From assembly GCA_013365325.1 (NCBI GenBank), contig JABVXV010000118.1:104533-168532 (forward strand): a DNA stretch of 64,000 nt, written 5' to 3'. The notes under the pieces were generated by a model. That model had not been told where the DNA came from. It did no database searches and was given only the letters and a program-made list of their open reading frames with translations. Of the stretch, positions 13,415-26,551 are shown one piece after another. The position numbers were made by a program, and so were the translations under genes. The stretch is from Dipetalonema caudispina (Eukaryota; Nematoda; Chromadorea; Rhabditida; Onchocercidae). Positions within the stretch are counted from its first letter, which is position 1, and every line of letters starts with the position of its first letter.

Positions 13415-15622
13415 CTGCACTTGTCAATGTTGAATAACTTTAACAGCGCAGGATCTCTAATGAAAATCCCAAGTGAGGCCAATATCGATGGGACTGAAAT
13501 AGTATCATTATCTTCTTTTTTATCAGATATGCAGTGTGTGTGTGCGGAATGCACGCATAAATATCACACACAAATATTCTTCGCTTTACTGTAATTTGGA
13601 GAAGGAACAGAAAAAAATCAGAAAGTTGCATCTATTTGTTATTTGGCTATCTAAGCTCATAATTGATTTTGCTTCACATGTATTTTTTTCTAGGGAAGCA
13701 CACATCTAATAGTCTCTCCTTGTCTACAGCTGCCCTTTGACCCCCTCGTGCACAGCTGATACCATACGATGCAGTGAACAACAATGCTGTAAGTGCAAAA
13801 GAATGCGCAGGAGTAATAGAATCAGAGAAGATAAGCAGAATTCTGGGTACTACAGTGTGACCTAAATGATTATAAATCGCGCGGGCTACGCCGGGAAGTT
13901 GCATTCAAAAAGAATAAGATGTGAAGCTAGATGACTTAGAATGAAAATGTCTAATGAAAACGCGAACATCTATAAGAATCTATACTTCAAGGTGAACACG
14001 ATAACCATAAGTGAAAATTTACTACTCAAACTTCATACATAACAATAAATTAACTGCAAATGCCAATATTAACATACCAGTAAAATGCTGGGGTATTTAA
14101 TACTGATGAGATCATCTGCAAGGGGACAAAAGGACTGAGTTGCCAGGAAAGGAAGGAAGCCTAAACTAGTTATATCCACCTTTTTTCTTAGAAAATCAGT
14201 AAGACAAATGATGCAACTATGAATTGTGACCCTATCACGATTTAAGCTAGATAAACACATCTCCTGTATTACAATTCACGTTTACGATTATAGCTACCAA
14301 GGAATTCTCTGAATTCTTATAAAAATATGAAACGAACGAATGAAAAGTGATTAGTCAGCTAACCAGTAAACTATACTATTATATTTACATTTTATCGGTA
14401 GGACAGAAGGCAATTATGGTTAAGACGAAAATTGAGAGGAGAGGATATAGATGTGAATGCATACTAAATAGTAGTAAAGAATAGAAATCTGAAGCAGGCT
14501 TATTCCTCTTTCTTTTTTGAGAAAAGAAAGAAGAGGAATACATCTAGCTTAGAATAATCTCAAATAGAAACATCACTGCTGAATATCATGAAGAAACAGT
14601 TCCCCTCAGGATTTCACACTGCTTAACTATATTTTCTTCTTGCAAGATCTAGTCCTACGCAAAATCGTAATAAGTGACTGGAAAAGTATTATTAATATGA
14701 TAATATTTTTGTTGAAGGCCAAACGATGACTTGAAATCGAGAGATAAATGTTTCTATCCACATTTTATCTGGTTCTATAACTAAGAAAAGTGCTAATATT
14801 ATTAGGATGTTCTCAAAACCAAAGTGGATAATGAAGGACTATAATGTACAATAAGCAACAAATTACTTGCCGACTATCCTCCACCGCTGCTATACTAAAA
14901 AATGAATAGTGCAACAGAAAGGTAGGATAAAGAAATGAAAAAAAGGAGGGAAAATGAATATACGAATTTCACCTCTTATGTAGAAAGGACGAGCAAGTAG
15001 AGTTTTGGATAAATACAAACCAAAGCGTAAACAATGTAGTCCCTCCATCTGCTATGCTATTGCGTAATTATTTTCTCATTCTCTCTGAACTCCAACAAAA
15101 ATGGGACAGCAAAGATGGAACAGACAAGCAACTGAAAAAACGACAGGGGTCAACAGGTCAGATCATAAATCACAAAAAGGAACTGTTTGTTAACAATATC
15201 TCTAATTTCCTAAACTAAATCGTTACAAAAATAGTTCAGAAGAATGGAAATAATATGAAACAGATTGTGAATAACGCCAAATTAAGTGCATCCTGGACTA
15301 AAGAAAACTGTTGTAATCTTGGAAAAAATGGATTGCAGCAGTTTATCCTCTATTTATCATATAAACCATTTTAGACACACGCCTAACTAATATACCCATA
15401 GTTGTTTTTCTCTAAGATTCACTTAATTTTATGTAGGTTATACAAGACTGTTTACAACAGACTTTAAACGACTTTTTAAGTTTACTTTTAAAATATAGAC
15501 ACTGTAAACGAAGGGGAAGTTCCAAATCATTTATAAATGAAATCATGTACAAATCATATGTACAGATATTGTAACTGTTTATATTAAAAAATGTAGTTTG
15601 GAAAATCGTCCTTACAAGTAAT
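13415..15622. other. Intergenic between two Ser/Pro-rich genes
   Basis: A 2.2-kb gap with no exon-like open frames on either strand. A purine/pyrimidine hairpin lies at 14501-14540. Nothing else notable was seen. Confidence 0.5.
14501..14540. repeat. Short polypurine/polypyrimidine hairpin
   Basis: TATTCCTCTTTCTTTT at 14501-14516 is followed by a near-complementary AAAAGAAAGAAGAGGAATA at 14522-14540, with a 3-base bulge and a 5-base loop. It is low-complexity sequence and probably not a processed RNA. Confidence 0.6.
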
Positions 15623-18600
15623 TCACAATTCCGGACAGTTGTTCTTTTTGACTTTCGGACTTGATGCGGGTGATGATACCATCATTGCAAGCAGAGCTTC
15701 ATCACTTAATTCATCCTCGTTTGGGATAATCCTTAACGCTGAATCCGGTTCCTGGATCGGACTGCTAAAACACTTTAGTAGATCTCATTCTTTAACAATC
15801 GAATAAAGGATAAAAACTGCTGAAGTTTTTATAGAAAAATAGGGAAAAATAAAATGAAACTTCTTGGGAAAATGCTTGATTGTTTGATATAAGCTTATAC
15901 TGATTAAACAAATTTCTTTTCACAGTCTCAGCAGTAGCGAATAATAGATAGCCACTTTCGTTATATATTAAAATTGGTAAGCTACGCCTGATCTCGCTAA
16001 TAGCTCTCTCTACTTTATTTTTATCCTGATTACCTATAAGCATTTTATTACACAAACAACAATAAAAAAAATCAACTTACAAAATGTTCTCATGTGAAAA
16101 TAAATCTAGCCATATATTTCGCTCATCTCAACCCTCAATTTTCCTTAATTTTAAAAAAATCATAAATTTCAACGAAAACATAAGTAAATCATCTTGTTTG
16201 AGCGAACTAAATGAATGTTGCATACCTTTCAAGCGCCAATCTAAGAAGTTCACTGTCGCTGTCATCATCGTTGTGATACCCTGATGTTTGTTGCTTTGAC
16301 CCTGACGATGTACTTTGTTCTGTACGTTCTTCAATATTATTGCTGTAAAATTTATTTCATCACATTTCATCATTTGAGTATTTTTGAATCAATTAGAAAA
16401 GTTAAGTCTACATAAACTAATGGCCTTTCAAAAAACCAATTACGGCCTTTCCTGGCATTATCAAAAAATAAACAATGCTGGCAATTCGCAAACAGAATAA
16501 AAAGCTACTGAAAAAATTTCCACGTTCACTTTCTCCGTCTATTCAGCCTTTTCATATCAAAGCTCTACCATTTAATCCTGATTTCTACAGGAAAAGCCTG
16601 TAATTGTTTATAAATCGATAAAACCACAGTAATTTAAATGATCTCCTCCCTAGACTTACCATCTTGTTCTATTCGTGGATGCGATTGAACTGAATTTCAA
16701 CTTCTCTTCTAGCTTTTTGCTACCACATACACTGCTCTCCACCTCTGGTGTCACCTGTTCCTGAAAGAAACATTATTCCTGCACTCGTTTTAAAATAACT
16801 TTTATTTTATTAAAACACCGCTTGTCACTTTTAGCCATCTTCATTTCCAATATCACCATTTCTTTGTGTTTGCATCCCCTAATTTTCCAACCTTCATATT
16901 CTATTATATTATACTTTAAATTTCTTACTGCTCTTTCACCGAAGAGTGCAGCTATTTTAATCACATAATGCTTTACTCAAAAAACTCTGGACATTTTAGG
17001 TCATCAGAAATGCATGAACACCAGGAAAGATCCTAAGCTACCGAAATAATAGCATGCGCTCTGCAAAGATGGCCCCAAATAAGTAATGTTGGGTCTGATT
17101 TATAGCTGCAGCAAATTTTAAAATCATGCTTAACATCTAAAAAAAGTTTAGATAAAGGGCATAATACCACACTGAGGGAAAACATACTACAGAAAGCACA
17201 ACTTACTTTGCAAAATTTTTTCTGAAAAGGTGGAAGACCAGTCAAGGTGCTACATGCTGAGTGTTGTGGAAGTACTACACAACTGGAAAGCCTTTGATGC
17301 TGTGTTTGGGAAAACATTAGTTTTCTTTGTTTCTCCTTTTTGATATTGTCTGAAAGTAATTTCGAAATCACCGAAGATGTACTCTAGATTCAGTATAGCA
17401 TAAAGCTCTTGTCAATATATATAAATAAATATATTAGCCTCTATGTCCAATGAATTCTAATGTGCTTTATACTTTTAACTAAAATTATATTAAACTTCGT
17501 CAGAATAGAATCGGAACTTTATAACTAATCTAAGTGATTTTTAACCGTTAATCATCAAGGGCAATGATACTTTAAATTCTAAAGTCTATATTTGAGACTT
17601 CACTTGTAACGACGATGAGCCAAAGCCATTTGTACAACCAGAATAACTGAATAATTGATAAAGTTATCACAAAGTACATAAATAATGTTAAAAAAAAAGA
17701 TGCAAGAAGACTTAGCAAAGCGGTGTTACCAATAGCTTTTCTAGTTTCTTTGAGAGATCTTTCGTAACGAGTTATGTTTGCTAGACGTTCCGTCTCTTTA
17801 CGCAATTCTTCCGATGTTTTTCGGTCCTGTTTTGGCCTTTGCAATCGTTCCAAGATCTTCGGAGAAACACGTGCAAGAGCTCTGCACATTTTTGGACTGC
17901 ACGGTGGTGAAGATAATGTCCACTACAGAGCAAAAGATGATATCAAGAGATTTCAAAGGAAGAATTTTTTTTTAGAAAAAATTGATTAATGGATGCATGC
18001 TCCGTCAATTAAATTATTCTTCGAGTACTTAAACAAAGCTAAAAAGTAACACGGTACACCACATATAATTTAGAATTACCTTAAGAGTTTTCTACTTTCG
18101 GTGTATGATACAATATCTATTCACATCCACTAATTATGCATACACTCTAAACCAACATTATTTCACTACCTTATGCTTCTACATCAAACCAATGAGCTTC
18201 GTTGCTAGTCTATCGAAGTATTAAGATTGCTAGGTAAAACCCCGCACTAAGAAAGACGTCTTCTAAAGAATTTCCCATGTGCATTAACAGTTTTCAATTC
18301 AATCATTAGTTTGTCATTGCATCATAAAAAATTAGCTAATCTGCTTTATACACTATATCCTTGAAATTATTAAAAGAATTAAAGTTATCATCTTAAGAAT
18401 CAAATTCATGGAATAAAACTTACAGAGGCATTAGCATGAATAGTTTCATTGTCAAGGCCTTGATCTCTGATCAATGGGAAGTATTCGTCTGCCTTTTCTT
18501 CAAACCAGTCGTCGAAAATCTTCTTCTCTAAAAGTAAAAACAGTGCTACATCAAACTCCTAAACATAAGCAATTTTAAACTTCAACAATCCCTTTTCTTT

Positions 18601-18949
18601 GTTAAAATATATTCAGCGAACAGAAATCACATCAAAAACTATCAAGAATATTCACTTTTTAAATAATACTAATGAAAAGATGACAACAAATAACCCATCA
18701 CTGCAAATACAAACAAACAGGCATAACATCTAACTAAGATAATACTTCGTCAACAACTCAATTTAATGGGTATTTTTAATTTCCACTTATATGTTTATTT
18801 CTCTTAACTCAATTTTCGCGCTATTCCTCACATTTTTACTATCTAATTTTCACAAAAGTACCTTCTTCGGGTGAATTTGCTCGTCGATGCTTATTTATCG
18901 GTGATTGCTGCCATGAATAATTGTATAACGCCTTCCTTCGCCCATCCAT
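15623..18949 (-). CDS. Ser-rich coiled-coil protein, unknown
   Basis: Seven exons (18862-18949, 18424-18527, 17730-17922, 17207-17349, 16660-16760, 16226-16342, 15623-15764) give 888 nt and 295 residues. Every junction is GT-AG and in phase. The start codon lies three bases after an AATTTCAG site, suggesting spliced-leader addition. Visible elements in order: a basic N-terminus (INKHRRANSPEEEKK), an acidic helix (IFDDWFEEKADEYFPLI), a proline patch (LSSPPCSPKMCRAL), a charged helical stretch (residues about 95-145, KTSEELRKETERLANITRYE) likely to be coiled coil, then Ser-rich disordered sequence. It ends in an acidic helix followed by SSPASSPKVKKN. No known family is recognised. SP sites suggest phosphorylation. 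It could be a cytoskeletal or cell-cycle adaptor, but nothing in the sequence proves this. Confidence 0.75.
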
Positions 18950-20397
18950 CACCTGAAATTCTGTTAACAGTTAAGAGAAGTACCAAGAAAAATTAAAAAA
19001 TTGAACGTAAAATCAAATTTCTACTAATGCAATCATAGAAATTACCGATTGGTCTACAGATCTGCTACTAGATGCTGTCTTAGTTATCAAAATGCAACGA
19101 TGTTAAATTACAAATCTACCTAACCCACTTTAATTCTTCTAATTCAAAATAATTAAAGGTATGATTCTAACCGTCATTTACTTTACTAATTTACAGTTAT
19201 TTTTCAATAATTTGCAATAATTTGTTACACGTCGCAACTTATACCCTCCCACTCTTTCATTACGTGTTCAATCACGTATGTATCTAAGCAGTCCAATTAG
19301 TATTAATATGTCTGATAATTAGCAACATAGACATGATACTATGTCGAATCTAAAGATTTCGTTGTACGTAGACTTTTGACAATCTACATCTCCTACCATC
19401 TGGGAATATTCGATACATTCCATTAAGAAGATACTACAATGTTGAATAGCTGGATGTCAGTTTTCAGGACAGAACCGATAAGAAGTTGCGCAAATTTGAA
19501 AAGGGAACAATTAAATGTCGCATTAAATATATCCTTTCCTACCATCAATTCTTTTTTTTTTCTTGTAAGTTTATGTAACTTTTTCCATATTTAACATATT
19601 TGTCTGTACTTCAAATCTTTGTGAACACTTCACGTGTTCCACGTAACTTTCACATACGTCAATGTTTCTTCAATGCTTCTGTACAATATTTCATTTTTTG
19701 TTAATGTTCGTTGTAATAATTACCGATATGACCTTTGAGTGGGTGGATAGCTTAGTGCAAATGAAAAAGGGACAGGAGATGAATGATGGATATATGTACA
19801 CACACACACACACGCACACACACGCACACACACACACACACACACCTGCTGCTCTCATATCTGTACATCTGCTCTCTTTTTGTTGTGAAATTTTCCTAGC
19901 ACTGAATTGTTTTGAAATTACAAAAAAAGAAATTTTAAAAAACAATTGGAAATTCAAATTTTGAGTCATTCGAACTCATTCTACGACTGTTTACTTTTTA
20001 AACATAACCTTCAAGAAACACGAAATGTGAAGTAACTGATTTGGCAGATAGTTTCTGGCTTAATAAGGATTAAAGCTAGGCTCATTTTCTCATTTCATTC
20101 TCTTGCAATAGTGATAGAAAAAGATATGAAGATCAAATTCAAGAAAAGTATTATTTACGAATTTCTCACAATACTATTATTGGTTGTCTTGCCACCAGTG
20201 ATAGTTGTGGCTTGAGTGTAATCATATCAATAATTTATCATATCAATTCAATTTTTCACTTATTAACCTCAAAATCAATGCTTGAGATCATGTCTGATGA
20301 AAGAATGTTTTATTTAAAAATTTTCATTTATTATTAACAGAAATGCCAAGACTTATTCCATAATTATTACTTCTGTCCTGTCTTTTGAAATACAAGA

Positions 20398-20429
<32 letters not shown>

Positions 20430-20436
20430 TCGTTTT
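18950..20436. other. Intergenic with (CA)n tract
   Basis: Contains a dinucleotide tract and an A-rich run just 3' of the transporter stop. Frames crossing the CA tract on both strands are artefacts of the repeat. No exon chain seen. Confidence 0.6.
19798..19845 (+). repeat. (CA)n microsatellite
   Basis: About 24 CA units interrupted twice by CG. It creates spurious Thr-His and Cys-Val open frames. Confidence 0.95.
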
Positions 20437-23400
20437 TCATTTCTTTGCTAAGCTTTGTCTTGCAATGAAATATTTCAGAAATGGTCCTGGATCCAGTTGA
20501 TTCAAATCTTCAGGCATTGGCTTGTTTTTTGTCTCAGGTAAAGTAATGGCCAGTGCTGCAGCAGCAAATGATAAACCGGCTAGGATGAACTGTGGTACTT
20601 TACCGTCACCCAGATCCTGTAGCAGAAAGAAGTTTTGATTTGTTTAAAATGGCAGTCAAATGATACCACATATATTTCGCTTCATGTTGATAAGCTTGTT
20701 TGACGAAACTGAAATTTCCACTAAAGATTGCTGAGATATTTCCAAATCTTTTTCAATAGGCATCCAGAAGAGCAAACTCTTTTTCCTATTCAAACTTGTA
20801 CGGCATCTTTTTAAAGCTTAATTTTTAATTTCAGGAATGGAAGTAATTTTTCTTATCTTACCGTATATTTGAGTAATGGTGAAAACATAATTCCAATACT
20901 TTGGGGTATATTAATTATTGAATAACTAATTGTTCGAATGGTTGTCGGCATCATTTCGTTTGCGAGTAACGGATGTGTTGCAAATACTATTTCGTTGATC
21001 ATTCTTCCAAACAAGTTGCATGATATTCGAGCCCATTGAATTCCTGAAATTTAATTATTTTGAAATCCTCTTTTTGATTAATGTTTGGTTAGAGCCTAAA
21101 TTAGAATTTAAAATTGAAGATTGAAATGAGTTTAAATGTGATGGTGAAATTTTTGCTGGTAAATATTCGTAAATGAATTTGGTGAAAAGTGTGTCAAAGA
21201 TCTTAAAAAAAAATGATGGGATTATTACATAATGTTTAGCAAAATTATTTCAAAATTAATTGAAATAATTATATTGCATATGATTGTAATCAAGCGGAAC
21301 TGAGTTCAAATAGTCGAAATAAGATTCAATTGATCGTTTTAACTGTAAAATATTAAATCTAATTTAGAAGTTTGGAACATCTAATACCTCGAACGAATGG
21401 TGTAACAAGTGCGGCAGTAGCTTGCAAGAAAAATGATATACATGCAACAGAACGGCGGCCAAAGAAATGTAGCAATGGGATTACAATAACACCTCCCGGA
21501 ATTTCCGATAAACCGGATAGAATATAACCCGTGAATGCATGCTCGGTTAAATTGATACTATCAAATGAAACAACAAAATAGTAGAAATTCGTAGTCATCC
21601 TGAAAAAATATGCACAGAAGTAATGAGTATCTAAAAAAAAATTATATAATTTCGTTACTTCAATTGAATCGCATGAGGAGGCATTTAATTTAAACTTCAA
21701 GTAAAATTTCAGTTTACCTTACTTTGACTTCAATCTGACTCACTCTTTTGCGCATTTTTAGAACAATTGCGCAGTTCGCCTTCCTCGAAATCAAGTAAAT
21801 AAAGGGATAAGCAAAAGTTTCGATTTCTGTTTTCATATTCTTCGTATCATTTCATCAGTTTTTCACAATTTAAGAATCTTTTTACTCAAAATTAGCTACC
21901 GCTTACGTGATATAGCCGTTGACAAATAGAAAATACACAATTCGTTTATATTTAAATAAATCACACACAGTTCTTTCTTTAAATCCTTCCGCGCGTCCCT
22001 TTTGGACGCTTTCTGACTGACATTTATTCAAATCAATTTCAATATTGTTGAACCTGAAAGCGAAAATTGCTACCAGTAAGAGAAAGGTCAATATGGTCAA
22101 ATATTATATTTGCGAGTAAGACTATCTCTGTTCGTGGAGATTTTTCCGCCTTCATCTTAAATCATGATGGAATAGGGACCGATAGTACAATGAAAAATAT
22201 ATATACCATGAAGATACTTTAATATATTGCTGAATACCACTAATCCGCCTGCGTGAAATCATCCAATGCGGTGATTCGGGAAGTAACCTGAAATTGATGT
22301 CTTAATTTTTTTTTTATTGAATCTTTTTTTTAATAGTAAGGCTCTGCAGTTAAACTTTTTAAATTATTAATAGCCTGCAGTTTATTTGAAAAAGTGTAAA
22401 CATTTTTATATTTACAATGTGAGGATAATTGTTAGAGTAGAGAATTTAGAACAGTCCGGAAATTTCACTATCTTTTACGAGAAATGTTTCAATAATCAGG
22501 AAGGAAAGGGAAGAGAAAGAGTAAGACGTCTTTAACTTTTTGTAATTAAGCTTGTAGGCCTAATGTGCATGATATAATCACGGTTCCTACCAAAAATACA
22601 CAATAGTTAATAAACTTGGAACTGTTGATGCAACATATAATTTCCTCCAGTCCTTAATGAACAGTTCCAGAATTCCGACATACAGATATCCGAGTAGCCA
22701 TGATGTCACTCCAAATAAACTTATCCATTCTCGAAATGATCCGGCTACTGTTTCACAACAAAGAATTGAGCCAATTGTTAAATAAGACTGAAAGAAATTG
22801 CTTTCGATACATGATACCATTAGTTTTAGAATTGATCAGAAATAGCAACAGTTTTGTCCAAGATAAGTTTGTAATTCTATTAATTTGCAATAAATGTTTC
22901 ACAAAGAATAAGGTGATAACTTTGTTTAGAGACCACACCCTATGGCTATATCGGGTTTGATGATGCAAACTGTATCTGTGAAATTTTTGGATCCAGTTGT
23001 TCTCTTACTTTGAACCTGATGTTTCTTACTGAAAGGGATTCTCTGCATTCTTAAATGAATTTCAAATAAATCTTGCAAAATAGTAAACAGACAGAAGGAT
23101 GATAGATGAAGTAAAGATTTTTAGGGTTTTAGTCGATATTAAATCTAAATAGGAAATGATAATTAATTTGATTTGTTCCTATAATCATTCCCAAAATTCA
23201 TCTTCTGAAGAATGAATTACATCGGCTGCTGCTCCTACAAGAAATCGTAGTAACACAAAGATTGCATAATTGGGTGAAAATGGTATGATAAAATTGAATA
23301 TAACACTTGAATACATAGAGATTAAAAGGATACGTCGACGACCATATCGATCTGATAAATGTGATGCTATTGGTACTACAAGAAGAGCTCCTGAAAATAT

Positions 23401-24906
23401 GAAACTTGCAATAAAGCTTGGAAATTTCTGCGAAGAATTGATGAAAATAGCTACAATGCTAATCATTTATCACCAAAATTAATGACATGTGTAGCAATTA
23501 AATTAGTAGTACACTGTCATAGGATATCAAATTAGTCCGTAAATAATCAAATGATGAAAGAAAGCAAAAAAAAAAAATTCAATTTGTGTTATAGTGGAAA
23601 AATTACCAGCCGAAAAAACTGAAAATCCAGCTTCTTGTATAAATGGATTGACACATAATAATTCGTACTGCAAAAACCAAGCTCTGATGTTTGTTTGTTT
23701 ACTTTTTCTCTCTTATTAATTTTTTAAAATTTTAATTCAAACATTAGTCCTTCGTGTCATCATTCGTCACTGATTTAACTTATGATAACTTGTCTGAAAA
23801 ATAATATAGTAGATATGTATAAGAGATAGTTTATCAATAATTAAAATATATCAGTACAGAACCTCAAAAAGTATACTGTACGATGGATCTGTTGAATTAC
23901 TAACAATGGATGTCCCGCTATTAGCTGAAGCACATCTTAATTCGTTTCCTGTTCTCAGATCTTTAATCATACAGGGATCCATTGAGTTGATCATTTTGAT
24001 TCGTGTCTGAAATAAATTTCTTAATGAAATTTGGTGAAAACTGATTTGATTTTAATTAGCTCAGATTAACTTAACTTTTTGAAATATCCTGATAGACTTT
24101 CTAAGAGTTTATCGAGATCAAATGATTAAGCTTGCATGATCTATTTTAAAATACGTTTCCAAAACAATCCATTTCGTCATAATTTGTAGCAGTTTTTAGC
24201 GCCTTCTAGTTTCATGAAGTAATTTAGGTTATAAGATTTGAATTTGTCTAAAAAATGATACTCCATTACAGAAATCACATACCGGATCATTAATCTTGCA
24301 GGTAAAATCTGGCGGTTTTTGATTTACAAAAATCATAATGAATATTGATACAGCATAAAAAAAATTTGTGAACTGGCATAGTAGGTAGGAAATCATTTGA
24401 TAGCATCCATAGGTACCAAATTCATTGAGCAATTTATTTGCATCTAACGATTTGTACACCTCACTGAAATAGATGTTTAAATGCCGGATTCTATCATTAG
24501 TGTTATCCGAAGATCAAATGGTACCAAACAGATTCCTTTCCGTTATCAAAGTAAAAGCGGGGGAGTCAGGAAGAATGAAATCAATAAATAAATGATTCCA
24601 TATATTCGTTCTCTGAGAGATAAGTCTCTCTTAAGTCACAAAGTAACGGGAAAATTTATACTCATTTCTGGGAACATTCGTTTCATCTGACCATCCTTCC
24701 GCTTCTTTTGGTAATGACGCTGGCAATAACTTATATCCTTCTGTAATTACTAGACAATAAAAAAGTAAAAGTAGTCGTTACTATCGATTGGAAGTTAAAA
24801 GAAATACTTTTCCGTTGAATCTCAAAGAGGTACACATTTCCTAAAGAAATTTAAAAAGAGTTATTGAGAAACGCCGAGAATATATAATTACCGCACCTTT
24901 GATCAT
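20437..24906 (-). CDS. SLC22-like organic ion transporter (MFS)
   Basis: Exons right to left: 24897-24906 (tentative), 24662-24740, 24283-24463, 23863-24006, 23607-23667, 23221-23390, 22591-22787, 22207-22287, 21907-22053, 21388-21599, 20862-21043, 20437-20616. They total 1644 nt, or 547 residues, the usual SLC22 length. The protein should be a 12-helix plasma-membrane transporter for organic cations, anions or zwitterions such as carnitine. Signatures: a large cysteine-containing loop after the first helix (residues about 70-135), HLSDRYGRRRILLISMYSS after helix 2, LLPESPHWMISRRR at the central loop, and ITLPETKNKPMPEDL after helix 12. Substrate cannot be predicted. The first coding exon (MIK plus one base) is the least certain; it was chosen because it is phase 1 and gives an in-frame ATG. 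SV2-like transporters are an alternative but lack the long first loop. Confidence 0.9.
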
Positions 24907-25670
24907 CGTTAGTATAAAACAAACGGATTATGATTTGTCGCAAATATGAAATGATTGAAAGGTTTTTCTTTTAAGCATCTTTATATACATATCATTCTCA
25001 TATCAATGAGTTGTAGTTTGAGTCAAAGTATTAATTAAAGTTCATAAAATGTAAATTGTGAACATTTCATGAAGTTTTCACTTGAAAAATTACTTTGAGC
25101 GGTTGGTTCTTCTAGACAATTGAAGATATTTTTTAGTAATCCACAATATCTGATTCAGCTAAGCCACTATTTCAAAGGACACTGTTATTGAAAAGTGTTC
25201 TTTCTTGATTCCTAGAATTGTACAAATGATAATTTACATACTAACAAAAATTTAAAACTTATAAAATAACATGAAGTTAAAAAATTGCTATACAATTAGA
25301 TGTTAAGTTTACAAGTGTTTATTCAATACCAGGTAAATAGAAACATCTAGGAAGAGGAAGGGAGTAATAAATTGTTGCACGATTCTTAGCGAAGGATTTT
25401 GCCTCGGATTTTCAGAATTCGCGATTTGTGGATTATCCTGATTTAGAATAAAAATTAATGAAATTTTACTCTTGGAAAATTCTGTGGTCAACAGTTATGG
25501 GCAAAGGGACTGAGCGGTAAGTGGACAGCTCTTCATTAATGTGTCTGCAAAAAGTAGCAAATGAATCAGAAACTTATAAAGGATTAAATTGCTATCATTT
25601 TATAATTTTTCCAAATCATTCAGTCACATTTATCTCGATATATGATATTGACCGGTTGATCAATAGTGCC
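24907..25670. other. Divergent intergenic region
   Basis: Lies between the minus-strand transporter start and the plus-strand MGC-protein start, so it probably carries promoters for both. No coding signal or clear binding motif seen. Confidence 0.5.
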
Positions 25671-26551
25671 ATGGGTTGTAATCGATCCAAAACTTACCAC
25701 GATAATGAAGTGGGTGTGGATCACAAAGATCTCGCGTTGACAACATTTGAAATGCAGAAAGCTGACGTTATCTGTGATTTGGATACGGATAACGATCAGA
25801 AAGGAAGAGTAGCGGTGGATTGTATTTTCAGGCCTACCAGGTACATAAAATAATAGGCTGGATTTTATTTCCTTTGATAGTTAAGGAGATAAAGAAAAAT
25901 AAGTTAAATGTTTTCTGCATGCTTTATTTCGAATTTCAAATTTCAAAATCACAGAAAAGTCAGACATTTCAGTCATTTTAGAGTCCCGAAAATTGTAGGA
26001 AGAAAAATTTGTTACGCTCAAATGATGGCAAAATTTTTATTACAGAGAAATTTATGGGCAGCGAGCCGTAGATATGGTTGAACAAGTTATTGTGTGGACA
26101 AAATACGGTTAATCATCTCCTTGACTTCAATTCTCATTTCTTATCTTTCCCCTCATTTAGAGAATAAAATTGAAGTCGCTACTAAAATTTCTAGGAGTAA
26201 TGTCGCAAATATTGGCAATCAATCTTGAAATTGTCCTGTACTATATTCTTTTTAATATATGAATTGTTGTTTACAAATACTAGGCGCAAATTTACATGTA
26301 TGTAATTTAGTTTTACAAAATATAACGGGATTCCAGAATTTAAAAAAAAAATTAATCTAATAAGTTTAGGGATAAAATTTCAAAAGCGACCATTTCCGCA
26401 CGACTTCCCGGCCTTTGCACATGAGAAACCAGCGGCTGAATTGAGTCGACTTCGTCTCTCAACAAAACAATCTCCAGATAATTCTCGTTTGCAAAAATTA
26501 CAAGAAGCAGACGAAAATGAAAGTATTGAGGACGTTGCGATGAAGAAATGA
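25671..26551 (+). CDS. Small MGC-lipidated-type protein, unknown
   Basis: Three exons (25671-25840, 26046-26107, 26370-26551) close to 414 nt, giving 137 residues. The start MGCNRSKTYH matches the N-myristoylation plus S-acylation pattern (Gly2, Cys3, basic residue near 5-7), so membrane anchoring on the cytosolic side is likely. The middle part is acidic (ICDLDTDNDQKG). The second exon encodes an amphipathic helix (QRAVDMVEQVIVWTKYG), and the C-terminus is charged with LSRLRLSTKQS and an acidic end. No family was recognised. The phase pattern (2, then 1) fits only when the 62-nt middle exon is included, which supports the model. A small ciliary or signalling adaptor is conceivable but unproven. 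Confidence 0.75.

Noticed and set aside
19662..19969. Open frames on both strands across the CA tract
   Set aside because: Produced by the dinucleotide repeat (Thr-His or Cys-Val runs), with no other coding evidence.
22700..22968. Plus- and minus-strand frames of 71-86 codons near 22.8 kb
   Set aside because: They overlap the transporter exon 22591-22787 in other frames and show no domain.
23391..23466. Longer 5' extension of the transporter exon (KFPSFIASFIFSG)
   Set aside because: Its acceptor gives the wrong phase with the preceding exon and adds residues absent from the SLC22 layout; the acceptor at 23391-23393 restores FSAGALLVVPIASHLSDR.
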